From Pseudomonadota bacterium (GTDB taxonomy: Bacteria > Pseudomonadota > Gammaproteobacteria > Burkholderiales > Eutrophovitaceae), in NCBI GenBank assembly GCA_002704665.1, contig PAHB01000115.1, positions 1 through 16,533 on the forward strand: DNA of 16,533 nt, in the 5' to 3' direction. The notes below the pieces were generated by a model. That model searched no databases, was not told the origin of the DNA, and worked only from the letters and a program-made list of their open reading frames with translations. This document shows positions 1 to 7,080 of the stretch, piece after piece; position 1 is the stretch's first letter; each line of letters begins with the position of its first letter. The position numbers and the translations under genes are program-made.

Positions 1-242
1 TTTTAAAGTACTAAAAAAAATATAAAAACATGAATTTTGCATTCGTATTCCCCGGACAAGGCTCTCAGTCAGTTGGAATGTTAGGCGACGATATTTACGT
101 ACCAATTGTCGCCGAAAAATTTGAAGAGGCTTCTGATGTCCTTGATAAAGATCTGATCAAGTTGGTAAAGGAAGGCCCCGTGGAAGATATTAACAAAACA
201 ATCAACACGCAAATAATTATGCTTACTTCAGGGGTAGCATTT
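1..242 (+). repeat. Inverted repeat, left arm (copy of fabH end, gap and fabD start)
   Basis: Read base by base, this segment is the reverse complement of 2858-3099 (paired positions sum to 3100). I count three differences in 242 positions: 50, 76 and 236. Positions 1-14 copy the last bases of fabH, 15-29 copy the fabH-fabD gap, and 30-242 copy the first 71 fabD codons. Similarity stops at 243, where sequence antisense to fabF begins. About six bases (237-242) could belong to either side, so the join shows microhomology. The repeat runs to the very edge of the window and may extend beyond it. An assembly or amplification chimera is the likeliest explanation; a real inverted duplication is possible. 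Confidence 0.95.
30..242 (+). pseudogene. fabD: fabD 5' fragment (71 codons, duplicated)
   Basis: This fragment encodes the first 71 residues of malonyl-CoA:ACP transacylase, including the N-terminal GQGSQ motif, and then fuses out of context into sequence antisense to fabF. The open frame runs on to 719 but has no fabD character after residue 71. It lacks the GHSLG nucleophile and the rest of the catalytic domain, so it cannot be active. Compared with the complete copy at 2132-3070 it differs by one amino acid (Gly16 here, Ala16 there) and two silent changes. Gly is the residue in E. coli FabD as I recall it (SVGML). The fragment is best treated as part of a chimeric join, not as a gene. Confidence 0.85.
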
Positions 243-991
243 CGATTTTTTGCATGTTCATATTCTTCTAAAACCAAGACTCCCGCCCCTTCTCCTAAAA
301 CAAATCCATCTCTGTCCGAATCCCACGGTCTACTTGCTTTTTCGGGATCATCGTTCCGAATGCTTAGTGCTCTTGCGGCTGCAAATCCTCCGACTCCTAA
401 CGGAGATATGGTGGCCTCAGAACCGCCCGCAACCATCAAATCAACATCACCATATTCGATTAACCTCGCCGAGTCCCCGATACAATGGGTCGCCGTTGTA
501 CAGGCAGTCACCATCGCCAAACTGGGGCCTTTCAGACCGTACATGATAGACAAATTTCCTGAAATCATATTGATAATAGCCCCTGGGATAAAAAATGGGG
601 ATATTTTTTTGGGTCCTGAGCTCTCGACTATTTTGCTATTATTCTCGATAAGAGGAAGCCCTCCAATCCCTGAGCCAATATTGACACCTATTCGGTTCGC
701 AAATAGTGGGTTTTTCTGAATTCCAGCATCTGAAAGAGCTTCAATGGCCGCAGCCATCCCATAGTGTATAAATAAGTCCACCCGTCTGGCGTCTTTTGGA
801 CTTAGATAGTTGGTGACTTTAAATCCGTCCACCTCTCCCGCAATTTTTGAGGCGTAAGGCCCCGAGTCGAAGCGCGTAATTTTCCCAATCCCTGACTTTG
901 CTGCAAGAATGTTATTCCACGATTCCTGAGCATTTAAGCCAACGGGACACACGGTCCCCAGACCAGTTATTACTACACGTCTCTTTGACAA
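242..991 (-). CDS. fabF: Beta-ketoacyl-ACP synthase II (KAS II), C-terminus lost at a chimeric join
   Basis: FabF condenses acyl-ACP with malonyl-ACP to elongate fatty acids in the cytoplasm. About 250 authentic residues remain of the usual roughly 412. The N-terminus reads MSKRRVVITGLG, and the nucleophile Cys164 lies in VTACTTATH. Blocks GSGIGGL, SPLGVGGFAAARALS and RDGFVLGEGAG are all intact. After EYEHAKNR the frame runs into sequence antisense to fabD and stops at 95. The two catalytic His residues and the C-terminal thiolase half are absent. The start is TTG at 991-989: no in-frame ATG or GTG lies between it and the upstream stop, and MSKRR matches the E. coli N-terminus exactly. It follows acpP by 34 nt as the last visible gene of the operon. 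The truncation is probably an artefact, with the true gene whole in the organism. Confidence 0.9.
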
Positions 992-1025
992 TTCCGTATG
1001 CGCCTTCGCTCGAAATTTTAATCAA

Positions 1026-1265
1026 TTACGAATTAAGATTAGCATTGACATAGTCAATCGCTTGCTGGACTGAAGATATTTTCTCTGCTTCTTCATCGGG
1101 TATTTCACACTCAAATTCCTCCTCAAGTGCCATAACCAGTTCAACCGTGTCCAAAGAATCAGCGCCAAGGTCGTCCACAAACGTGGATTCATTTTTTATG
1201 TCAGCTTCATTGACCCCAAGCTGCTCTGCTACTATTTTTATAACGCGTTGTTCTACAGATTCCAT
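1026..1265 (-). CDS. acpP: Acyl carrier protein
   Basis: This 79-residue acidic protein carries growing acyl chains on a 4'-phosphopantetheine arm. The arm attaches to Ser37 in the GADSLDTVELVM motif, and the position is identical to E. coli ACP. Helices II and III (ALEEEFECEIPDEEAEKI) are fully conserved. A longer in-frame ORF extends to 1409 but its extra residues are unlike ACP. I chose ATG 1265 because it gives the canonical length and has GGGA five nt upstream; ATG 1271 would sit almost on that ribosome site. The gene lies 121 nt after fabG and 34 nt before fabF. The longer gap fits an additional acpP promoter or leader, as the cell needs far more ACP than the enzymes, but no clear promoter is visible. 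Confidence 0.97.
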   Translation of the reverse strand: MESVEQRVIKIVAEQLGVNEADIKNESTFVDDLGADSLDTVELVMALEEEFECEIPDEEAEKISSVQQAIDYVNANLNS

Positions 1266-1386
1266 TAGCATCCCTTCTATAGTCTTTAGTAAATTCTCAT
1301 ATCCAAATTTGCCGCCATTACATCCAATTTTTAGCAAACCTGAATTTACCGGATCGTATTCTACCAAAAATGAAAAACTTTGGTTG

Positions 1387-2127
1387 CTATTCCATAAACA
1401 TTCCGCCATTTACATGAATTGTACTACCTGTTATGTAGGAAGCCATATCCCCCGCCAAAAAAAATACGACCTCAGCCACATCATTTGCCTCACCGAACTT
1501 GCCGATAGGTATTTGATTTAAAATAATTTGTTTTTGTTGCTCTGATAAGGCCTCCGTCATATCCGTCTTAATAAATCCCGGTGAGACGCAATTTATCGTG
1601 ACTCCTCTCGAGCCTAACTCCTTTGCCAGAGATTTGCTAAAGCTCATTATTCCAGCTTTTGACGCTGCGTAATTCGCTTGTCCCGCGTTACCGGTGTGAC
1701 CTACGACAGAAGTGATATTAATTATCCTGCCATATCTGGCCTTAATCATCGATCTCGAGACAGCTTTACAAAGTTTAAATACTCCTGATAGGTTAGTTTG
1801 GATTACATTATCCCAATCCTCCTGAGACAGTCGCATCAACAAGTTGTCCTTTGTTATCCCAGCATTGTTTACTAATATCGATAGTGGCCCCCGTTCCTCT
1901 TCTATCGTCTCGATGACAGATTTAATGCTTTCGAGGTTATTAACGTCCATTGGAAGCCCTCTGCAAAACCCCTCTTCTGATTGCAATTCCCCGCTGATTA
2001 AAGCAGCTCCTTCCGGCGTTGTGGCGGTTCCATATACAGCATAACCGTTTTTGATAAATTTGGATGCTATTCCCCTACCAATTCCTCTGGTAGCTCCCGT
2101 AACCAATACAGTTTTTGTATTATTCAT
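1387..2127 (-). CDS. fabG: 3-oxoacyl-ACP reductase
   Basis: FabG is the NADPH-dependent reductase for 3-ketoacyl-ACP in each elongation cycle and a classical short-chain dehydrogenase. From the N-terminus it shows the dinucleotide-binding GATRGIGRG (residues 11-19) and the structural NNAG (87-90). The catalytic set is Ser140, Tyr153 and Lys157 in GQANYAASKAG. The C-terminal tetramer region ends HVNGGMFME. The length of 246 residues is close to the 244 of E. coli. The open frame reaches a GTG at 2142 overlapping fabD, but the family N-terminus and the ATG at 2127, 4 nt after the fabD stop, favour the shorter form. Tight spacing suggests translational coupling with fabD. Confidence 0.96.
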   Translation of the reverse strand: MNNTKTVLVTGATRGIGRGIASKFIKNGYAVYGTATTPEGAALISGELQSEEGFCRGLPMDVNNLESIKSVIETIEEERGPLSILVNNAGITKDNLLMRLSQEDWDNVIQTNLSGVFKLCKAVSRSMIKARYGRIINITSVVGHTGNAGQANYAASKAGIMSFSKSLAKELGSRGVTINCVSPGFIKTDMTEALSEQQKQIILNQIPIGKFGEANDVAEVVFFLAGDMASYITGSTIHVNGGMFME

Positions 2128-2131
2128 AATA

Positions 2132-3070
2132 TTAATCACCAATTTTAATTATATTTTTTTCCATTGATTGCAAACTATCAATTGGCATATTTTCAACATC
2201 CTTTGAAATGCGTTTATTCAATCCAGTCAATATCTTACTTGGCCCTAATTCGAAAATTTTTGAGGTTTGATATTCCGTTATAAAAATATTAACTAATTTA
2301 GTCCAATTAACCGGCATAACAACTTGTTGAACAAGAACTTTTCTAATTTCCTCAACCGTTTTGGCGACTTTTAAACTAGCATTATGCAGGATAGGGATAG
2401 CTGGCAATCTAATCTCGGCATCATCCAAAGCACTACTAAAATTTTCAATCATGGGGCTTAAAAGACTGCAATGTGATGGAACGCTCATTGGCAGCATAAC
2501 CGCCCTTTTTGCCCCTTTTTGCGACGCTAACTCAATGGCCCGCTCTACAGCGGTTCGGTGTCCCGCAATAACGGTTTGGATTGGCGAATTAAAATTTGCT
2601 GCTGATACAAGGCTATCTTTGCTACTAGCCTTAACACAAATATCTTCCACTATTATGGGATTAAGCCCAATGATGGCTGCAATTCCACCGACTCCATCCG
2701 GAACGGCGTTTTGCATCAACGTAGAGCGTATATGAACTAAATTAAGAGCGTTTCTAAACGTTAAAGATTCACCAGCTACTAAAGCTACATATTCACCAAG
2801 GCTATGGCCAGCCATTACCTTCGGGTTTACCCCTCCCATTTTTTTCCAAGCACTCCAAAATGCCACCCCTGAAGTAAGCATAATTATTTGCGTGTTGATT
2901 GTTTTGTTAATATCTTCCACGGGGCCTTCCTTTACCAACTTGATCAGATCTTTATCAAGGACATCAGAAGCCTCTTCAAATTTTTCGGCGACAATTGGTA
3001 CGTAAATATCGTCGCCTAACATTGCAACTGACTGAGAGCCTTGTCCGGGAAATACGAATGCAAAATTCAT
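2132..3070 (-). CDS. fabD: Malonyl-CoA:ACP transacylase
   Basis: FabD transfers malonyl from CoA to ACP, supplying the extender unit for FabH and FabF. The 312-residue protein begins MNFAFVFPGQGSQ and carries the nucleophile Ser90 in GHSLGEY. It also has the VIAGH block (167-171), the general base His200 in SVPSH and a conserved C-terminal ELGPSKILTGL. Ala16 replaces the Gly present in the partial copy at 30-242 and in E. coli. The gene starts 15 nt after the fabH stop in a very A/T-rich spacer and ends 4 nt before fabG. Its first 71 codons are duplicated in inverted orientation at the window's left end. Confidence 0.97.
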   Translation of the reverse strand: MNFAFVFPGQGSQSVAMLGDDIYVPIVAEKFEEASDVLDKDLIKLVKEGPVEDINKTINTQIIMLTSGVAFWSAWKKMGGVNPKVMAGHSLGEYVALVAGESLTFRNALNLVHIRSTLMQNAVPDGVGGIAAIIGLNPIIVEDICVKASSKDSLVSAANFNSPIQTVIAGHRTAVERAIELASQKGAKRAVMLPMSVPSHCSLLSPMIENFSSALDDAEIRLPAIPILHNASLKVAKTVEEIRKVLVQQVVMPVNWTKLVNIFITEYQTSKIFELGPSKILTGLNKRISKDVENMPIDSLQSMEKNIIKIGD

Positions 3071-3099
3071 GTTTTTATATTTTTTTTAGTACTTTAAAA
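2858..3099 (-). repeat. Inverted repeat, right arm (fabH end / fabD start, native context)
   Basis: This is the partner of 1-242. It sits in an intact fabH-fabD context with both reading frames open through it, so it is the native copy; the left arm is the displaced one. The three differences from the left arm comprise two silent changes and one Gly/Ala change in fabD. Confidence 0.95.
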
Positions 3100-4042
3100 G
3101 AATGCCGCCCCAGGTGAACCCTCCACCCACCCCGGCCAGTAGTACGGTATCACCTGACTTTATCTTTCCGTCCTCAACAAACTCGTTCAATGCTAACGGG
3201 ATGGAAGCAGCTGAAGTGTTCCCATGGTGATGAACCGTTGATACTAATTTTTTTTCATCTAGGCCTAGTTTTTGCGCAGTAGACTTCATAATTCTCGTGT
3301 TAGCTTGATGTGGAATGAACCAATCAATCTCTGATATTTTGATATTGGCCTTATGCATAACCTCCAGAGACACCTCTTCAAAAGCTTTTACAGCAAATTT
3401 AAATACTGCGGGCCCATCCATATGCACGAACGGATTTCCCGAAACTTTTCCTTTGGAAATAGACCCCGGAACACATAGCTTGTCTTTGTAATCCCCGTTA
3501 GCGTGAAGCTTCGCTGCCATGAGTCCTGCTTTCTTTGAATTTGCTATTATCGCAGCCCCTGCACCATCACCAAAAAGCACACAGGTTCCACGATCGTTAT
3601 AATCTAGGATTCGAGAATACACCTCACTACCAATCACTAAAGCCGTCTTAGCTTGCCCTGATTTTATAAATAAATCAGCGATATTTAAGCCATATACAAA
3701 ACCCGAACAAACTGCCTGGACATCGAAGGCGATACAATCTTTAACCCCAAGTTTTGACTGTACGATACACGCCGTGCTTGGAAAAATCATATCCGGTGTC
3801 GTTGTGGCAACGATGATTAAATCTACGTCGTTGGGTTCTAAATTAGCTCGTTTTAAAGCGCTGTATGCCGCCTTGTAACCCAAATCGCTAGCCAATTCGT
3901 TATCCCCTGCAACCCGCCTTGATTCAATGCCGCTGCGTTCAACTATCCAAGAATTAGAGGTTTCAAGCATCTGCTCAAAATCAAAATTTGTTAACCTTTT
4001 TTCTGGAAGATAACTCCCTGTGCTAATTATTCTCGAATACAT
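3086..4042 (-). CDS. fabH: Beta-ketoacyl-ACP synthase III (KAS III)
   Basis: FabH starts fatty-acid synthesis by condensing acetyl-CoA with malonyl-ACP. It has 318 residues against 317 in E. coli, and the catalytic triad is complete. Cys112 lies in QAVCSGFVYGL, His245 in PHQANTRI and Asn275 in HHGNTSAAS. The N-terminal GTGSYLPE and the C-terminal GVGGGFTWGGILL blocks are also present. The ATG at 4042 follows the plsX stop by 2 nt and the stop is 15 nt before fabD, so it is embedded in a co-transcribed unit. The last 14 bases recur at the window's left end as part of the inverted repeat. Confidence 0.97.
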   Translation of the reverse strand: MYSRIISTGSYLPEKRLTNFDFEQMLETSNSWIVERSGIESRRVAGDNELASDLGYKAAYSALKRANLEPNDVDLIIVATTTPDMIFPSTACIVQSKLGVKDCIAFDVQAVCSGFVYGLNIADLFIKSGQAKTALVIGSEVYSRILDYNDRGTCVLFGDGAGAAIIANSKKAGLMAAKLHANGDYKDKLCVPGSISKGKVSGNPFVHMDGPAVFKFAVKAFEEVSLEVMHKANIKISEIDWFIPHQANTRIMKSTAQKLGLDEKKLVSTVHHHGNTSAASIPLALNEFVEDGKIKSGDTVLLAGVGGGFTWGGILLKY

Positions 4043-4044
4043 CT

Positions 4045-5058
4045 TTAGGAAACATCCTCGTTAATTTCTGACATTCGGGCGGAGATCTCATTCAACATGT
4101 TGTTCTTAACCTCCCCGAATGCTTTCTCTAGCGCAAATTCAAACGAAAAAGAGTCGGCTGCTCCATGACTCTTAACTACAATCCCCCTAAGCCCTAAAAG
4201 ACTTGCTCCATTGTAGCGACGATGATCTACCCGTCTTCGAAATTGTTTAATGACAGGTAACGCCATGAGCCCAGCAAATCGACTTAGGTATCCCTTGTCA
4301 AATTCTTCCTTTAGATATTGAGCTAGCATTTGAGTTAATCCCTCAGACGTCTTCAATGCAACATTTCCAACAAAACCATCGCAAACTATGACATCTGTCT
4401 GACCAATGTATATATCTGAGCCCTCAACATTCCCAGAAAAATTCAGTCCACTTTTTTTTAATAAGTCTGAAGCAGCTTTCACAACCTCGTTTCCTTTGAT
4501 ATCCTCCTCACCGATATTGAGCAAACCAATGCTCGGCTTGGTTTTACCTCCAATCGCGCTAAATAGGCAGGCACCCATCACCCCAAACTGTAAAAAATGT
4601 TCGGCCTCACATTTCACATTTGCCCCAAGGTCAAGAACACAAGTGTGCCCCTTCAAAGACGGAAGTAGTGATGCTATTGCCGGCCTTTGAATTCCCGGAA
4701 GCATCTTCAGAACAAACCTAGAAATGCCCATTAAAGCTCCGGTGTTGCCAGCGCTAACTGCTGCATCTGCTGTTCCCTCCTTAACCAAATCTATTGTGAC
4801 CCTCATGGATGAGTCACGTTTTCCCCTGAGCGCTTGAGTAGGTTCGTCTTGCATAGTAACAACCTGAGTTGCATCGCGAACAGATACTCTTTTTTTGTCG
4901 AATTTTAACTTTTTCAGCTCGTTGAATATGACAGATTCATTCCCAACAAGAAATACCGAGCAATCTTTATTTTTTTCTAAAAAACCAAGCGACGCCGGCA
5001 CGGTAACCCCTGCGCCATGATCTCCTCCCATACAATCAACAGCTATAGCTACGGGCAT
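4045..5058 (-). CDS. plsX: Phosphate acyltransferase PlsX
   Basis: PlsX converts acyl-ACP and phosphate into acyl-phosphate, which PlsY uses to acylate glycerol-3-phosphate; it is a peripheral membrane enzyme linking fatty-acid and phospholipid synthesis. The 337-residue sequence shows the family blocks in order: AVDCMGGDHG near the N-terminus, SAGNTGALMG, LDLGANVKC, LLNIGEEDIKG, VCDGFVGNVALK and YNGASLLGLRG. ATG 5058 gives the normal N-terminus. It lies 100 nt downstream of rpmF and 2 nt upstream of fabH, the usual order in proteobacteria. No separate promoter stands out in the 100-nt gap. Confidence 0.97.
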   Translation of the reverse strand: MPVAIAVDCMGGDHGAGVTVPASLGFLEKNKDCSVFLVGNESVIFNELKKLKFDKKRVSVRDATQVVTMQDEPTQALRGKRDSSMRVTIDLVKEGTADAAVSAGNTGALMGISRFVLKMLPGIQRPAIASLLPSLKGHTCVLDLGANVKCEAEHFLQFGVMGACLFSAIGGKTKPSIGLLNIGEEDIKGNEVVKAASDLLKKSGLNFSGNVEGSDIYIGQTDVIVCDGFVGNVALKTSEGLTQMLAQYLKEEFDKGYLSRFAGLMALPVIKQFRRRVDHRRYNGASLLGLRGIVVKSHGAADSFSFEFALEKAFGEVKNNMLNEISARMSEINEDVS

Positions 5059-5158
5059 TTTAAATTAAAAAAATGATGCAAAGAGAGGTATAGCGGTGCA
5101 CATCGCTTTTCATCTTGCTAATCTTTTCCCGTTGAAATAGGCGAAGGCAAACATTTAA

Positions 5159-5347
5159 CTACTCCTCCTCTGAAGTCTCAACGTCTAAAACTTTTTTCCC
5201 CTTGTAGAACCCGTTGGGGCTTATGTGATGCCTCAAATGCGCCTCACCAGTACTCGATTCAATGCTAATAGCTGCATTTGTTAATGAGTCATGAGAACGA
5301 CGCATATTTCTCTTAGAGGGAGTTTTTTTACTTTTTTGAACTGCCAT
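5159..5347 (-). CDS. rpmF: 50S ribosomal protein L32
   Basis: This 62-residue, strongly basic protein is a structural part of the large ribosomal subunit. It has the typical MAVQKSKKTPSKRNMRRSHD start and the central HLRHHIS block. The four-Cys zinc site of some L32 forms is absent, as in E. coli. A short acidic tail (VETSEEE) extends beyond the 57-residue E. coli protein. AGGAG at 5358-5354 lies 6 nt before the ATG, a good ribosome site. It heads the plsX-fab operon. In many relatives a DUF177 gene (yceD) sits just upstream; here that place is a 173-nt divergent gap with maf. Confidence 0.95.
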   Translation of the reverse strand: MAVQKSKKTPSKRNMRRSHDSLTNAAISIESSTGEAHLRHHISPNGFYKGKKVLDVETSEEE

Positions 5348-5353
5348 CCCAAA

Positions 5354-5358
5354 CTCCT
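5354..5358 (-). promoter_or_regulatory. rpmF ribosome binding site
   Basis: On the minus strand this reads AGGAG, six nt before the rpmF ATG. It is one of the clearest Shine-Dalgarno matches in the window and fixes the rpmF start. Confidence 0.7.
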
Positions 5359-5376
5359 GTATAAAATTAATGATGT

Positions 5377-5405
5377 ATTCTACTACCTCAAGCCGAATAC
5401 GTGAA
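5377..5405 (-). promoter_or_regulatory. Candidate sigma70 promoter for rpmF-plsX-fab operon
   Basis: On the minus strand TTCACG (5405-5400) and TAGAAT (5382-5377) are separated by 17 nt. Transcription would start near 5370, giving a leader of about 23 nt before rpmF. The boxes match consensus at four and five of six positions. It was found by eye in the only sizeable gap upstream of the operon. Confidence 0.35.
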
Positions 5406-5457
5406 ATTGGAATTTGTTATCAGCAGCTATTGATTGACAATAACACAATTCCAGTCC

Positions 5458-5487
5458 TTGACAGATTATTCCGATGGGCGGCATATT
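5458..5487 (+). promoter_or_regulatory. Candidate sigma70 promoter for maf
   Basis: A perfect TTGACA (5458-5463) is followed after 18 nt by CATATT (5482-5487). Transcription would begin near 5494, about 27 nt before the GTG at 5521. A second TTGACA at 5434-5439 has no good partner. If the promoter is real, the longer reading frame starting at TTG 5434 cannot be the translated form. Confidence 0.35.
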
Positions 5488-5520
5488 AGTCAGTTTAATC
5501 AATACTGTCAAAACAAACTC

Positions 5521-6123
5521 GTGAATTCTGAAAACAAACCTCATAACTCAATAAAGATAACTCTTGGCTCGTCGTCTCTATACAGGGCACAACTTCTTCA
5601 AAGACTTCAGCTTCCTTTTGAAACTGAATCCCCAAATATTGATGAAAATCCGCTTCCCACAGAAAAGCCCCTCAACACTGCACTAAGGCTAGCTTGTGAA
5701 AAAGCCAAAAAGATTAGTTTAAATCGTAAAGACTCGTACATAATCGGATGTGATCAAGTAATCGAATGCCAAGGTAAAACTCTTGGCAAACCATTTACCA
5801 ATGAAAAAGCAAGAGAACAATTGCGATGGGCAAGCGGCAAAACGCTTTCTTTATATTCTGGAATTTGTTTGCTGAGTCCAAAAATAAACAGCATGCAGTC
5901 TGATGTGATTCGAGCTCGCGTGAAATTGCGCAATCTGCATCAAACAGAGATAGATAAATATTTATCACTCGAACCAGCTCTTGATTGTGCCGGTGGACTG
6001 AAGATTGAGGGGCTGGGGATTAGTTTAGTCAAAAGTGTGGAGTGCAGTGATCCGACCGGCATTATAGGTTTGCCATTGATAAGACTTTCAGAAATGCTGA
6101 GAGCTGAGGGCATAAATATCTAA
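5521..6123 (+). CDS. maf: Maf-family nucleotide pyrophosphatase (YceF type)
   Basis: Maf proteins hydrolyse non-canonical nucleoside triphosphates; the YceF branch prefers 7-methyl-GTP. The substrate loop ITLGSSSLYRAQLL is near the N-terminus. IIGCDQV carries the catalytic Asp, followed by GKPFTNEKAREQL and the C-terminal CAGGLKIEGLGISL and IIGLPLIRLSEML blocks, which resemble E. coli YceF closely. The frame is open from TTG 5434, adding 29 residues with no family counterpart. I prefer GTG 5521 (200 residues) because a promoter-like TTGACA/CATATT lies inside the extension; neither start has a strong ribosome site. The gene is divergent from rpmF, and its stop is 10 nt from the convergent sppA stop with no visible terminator. 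Confidence 0.93.
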   Translation: MNSENKPHNSIKITLGSSSLYRAQLLQRLQLPFETESPNIDENPLPTEKPLNTALRLACEKAKKISLNRKDSYIIGCDQVIECQGKTLGKPFTNEKAREQLRWASGKTLSLYSGICLLSPKINSMQSDVIRARVKLRNLHQTEIDKYLSLEPALDCAGGLKIEGLGISLVKSVECSDPTGIIGLPLIRLSEMLRAEGINI

Positions 6124-6133
6124 ACAATTAAAA

Positions 6134-7078
6134 TTATTTAACCACAAATTGCTGTTCGTAAAAAAAAGATAATGCGATATCAAAGACTTTACCACTAATT
6201 TCAGTAGCTAACTTATCAAAAAAATGAGGTTCATGACTGAAATTCATGATAACTTCTGCGCCGATGATTTCTTTAGCCACGTAATCAATGGTGCCTATAT
6301 GGTCAACCAAACCAAGCTTGATACTTTCTTCTCCAGTCCAAATCAAGCCAGAGAAAATATCTCGGTTCTCAGCTAAGCGATCTCCTCGAGATGTTTTTAC
6401 GTTTCTTTTAAATTGCTGATGTATTTGCTCCAATAGTGCCAATACGTGTTTTTCGTGCGATGGGTTTAAATCTGAAAAAGGATCCAAAAAGCCCTTATTA
6501 TCACCAGCAGTGAACAATCTCCGTTGAATTCCTAATTTCTTTAAGGATTCTGAAAACCCGAACCCATTAATAACAACTCCAATTGATCCCACTATACTAG
6601 CGGGGTCAACAAAAATTTTATCGGCAGCAACAGCAACATAGTAAGCTCCAGAGGCGCAGATATCTTCAACCACAGCATATACAGGAATTTCTGGATAATC
6701 TTCTTTGAGTTCTAGAATGTTTTTGAAAATACGCCTGGACTGTGCCGGACTGCCTCCTGGACTGTTTATATGAATTATCACTCCCTTAGTGCCAGAATTT
6801 TTAAAAGCTTCTCTCAATCCATTAATGACATTCCCGGCGCTGGCGTCTTGCTCTAATCCTATTTCACCAAAAACTTGAACGAGACCGGTGTGCTGACCCG
6901 AAACCGGTGACGATGGAAAATCAAATAAATCAAAAAATGAGAAAGATATGAATACGATATAGCCGAAGAAAAGAATTTTGAAAAAAATCCCCCATCGCCG
7001 ATTTGCTTTTTGCTCCCGAAGGCTAGCACTTGCCAACTTTTCGATAGTTTCCCTTTCCCATGATCTTTCAGAACTCAT
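6134..7078 (-). CDS. sppA: S49-family signal peptide peptidase, short SppA type
   Basis: SppA proteases cut remnant signal peptides in the inner membrane. The 314-residue protein has a basic N-terminus and one hydrophobic segment at about 31-52 that anchors it, leaving the catalytic domain in the periplasm. The Ser-Lys dyad is visible: Ser143 in CASGAYYVA and Lys195 in GDNKGFLDPF. Their spacing of 52 equals that of B. subtilis SppA (Ser147/Lys199). INSPGGS and GSIGVV are further family blocks. It is half the length of E. coli SppA, so it should work as a multimer of single-domain subunits. It starts 2 nt after the Rieske gene stop, indicating co-transcription. Confidence 0.95.
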   Translation of the reverse strand: MSSERSWERETIEKLASASLREQKANRRWGIFFKILFFGYIVFISFSFFDLFDFPSSPVSGQHTGLVQVFGEIGLEQDASAGNVINGLREAFKNSGTKGVIIHINSPGGSPAQSRRIFKNILELKEDYPEIPVYAVVEDICASGAYYVAVAADKIFVDPASIVGSIGVVINGFGFSESLKKLGIQRRLFTAGDNKGFLDPFSDLNPSHEKHVLALLEQIHQQFKRNVKTSRGDRLAENRDIFSGLIWTGEESIKLGLVDHIGTIDYVAKEIIGAEVIMNFSHEPHFFDKLATEISGKVFDIALSFFYEQQFVVK

Positions 7079-7080
7079 TT

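Noticed and set aside
95..241. Extension of the fabF frame to a stop at 95
   Set aside because: These residues are antisense to the duplicated fabD fragment and unlike any KAS II C-terminus.
30..719. A 229-codon open frame on the + strand that starts like FabD
   Set aside because: Only residues 1-71 are FabD; the rest is antisense to the fabF coding strand and has no protein character. It is a by-product of the chimeric join.
1266..1409. Longer acpP frame giving a 127-residue protein
   Set aside because: The added N-terminus is unlike ACP and overlaps the end of fabG; ATG 1265 has a ribosome site and gives the standard length.
2128..2142. GTG start for fabG overlapping fabD
   Set aside because: The family N-terminus fits ATG 2127, and the five extra residues have no counterpart.
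6124..6133. Terminator between convergent maf and sppA
   Set aside because: The 10-nt gap and its flanks show no G/C-rich stem followed by a T-run.
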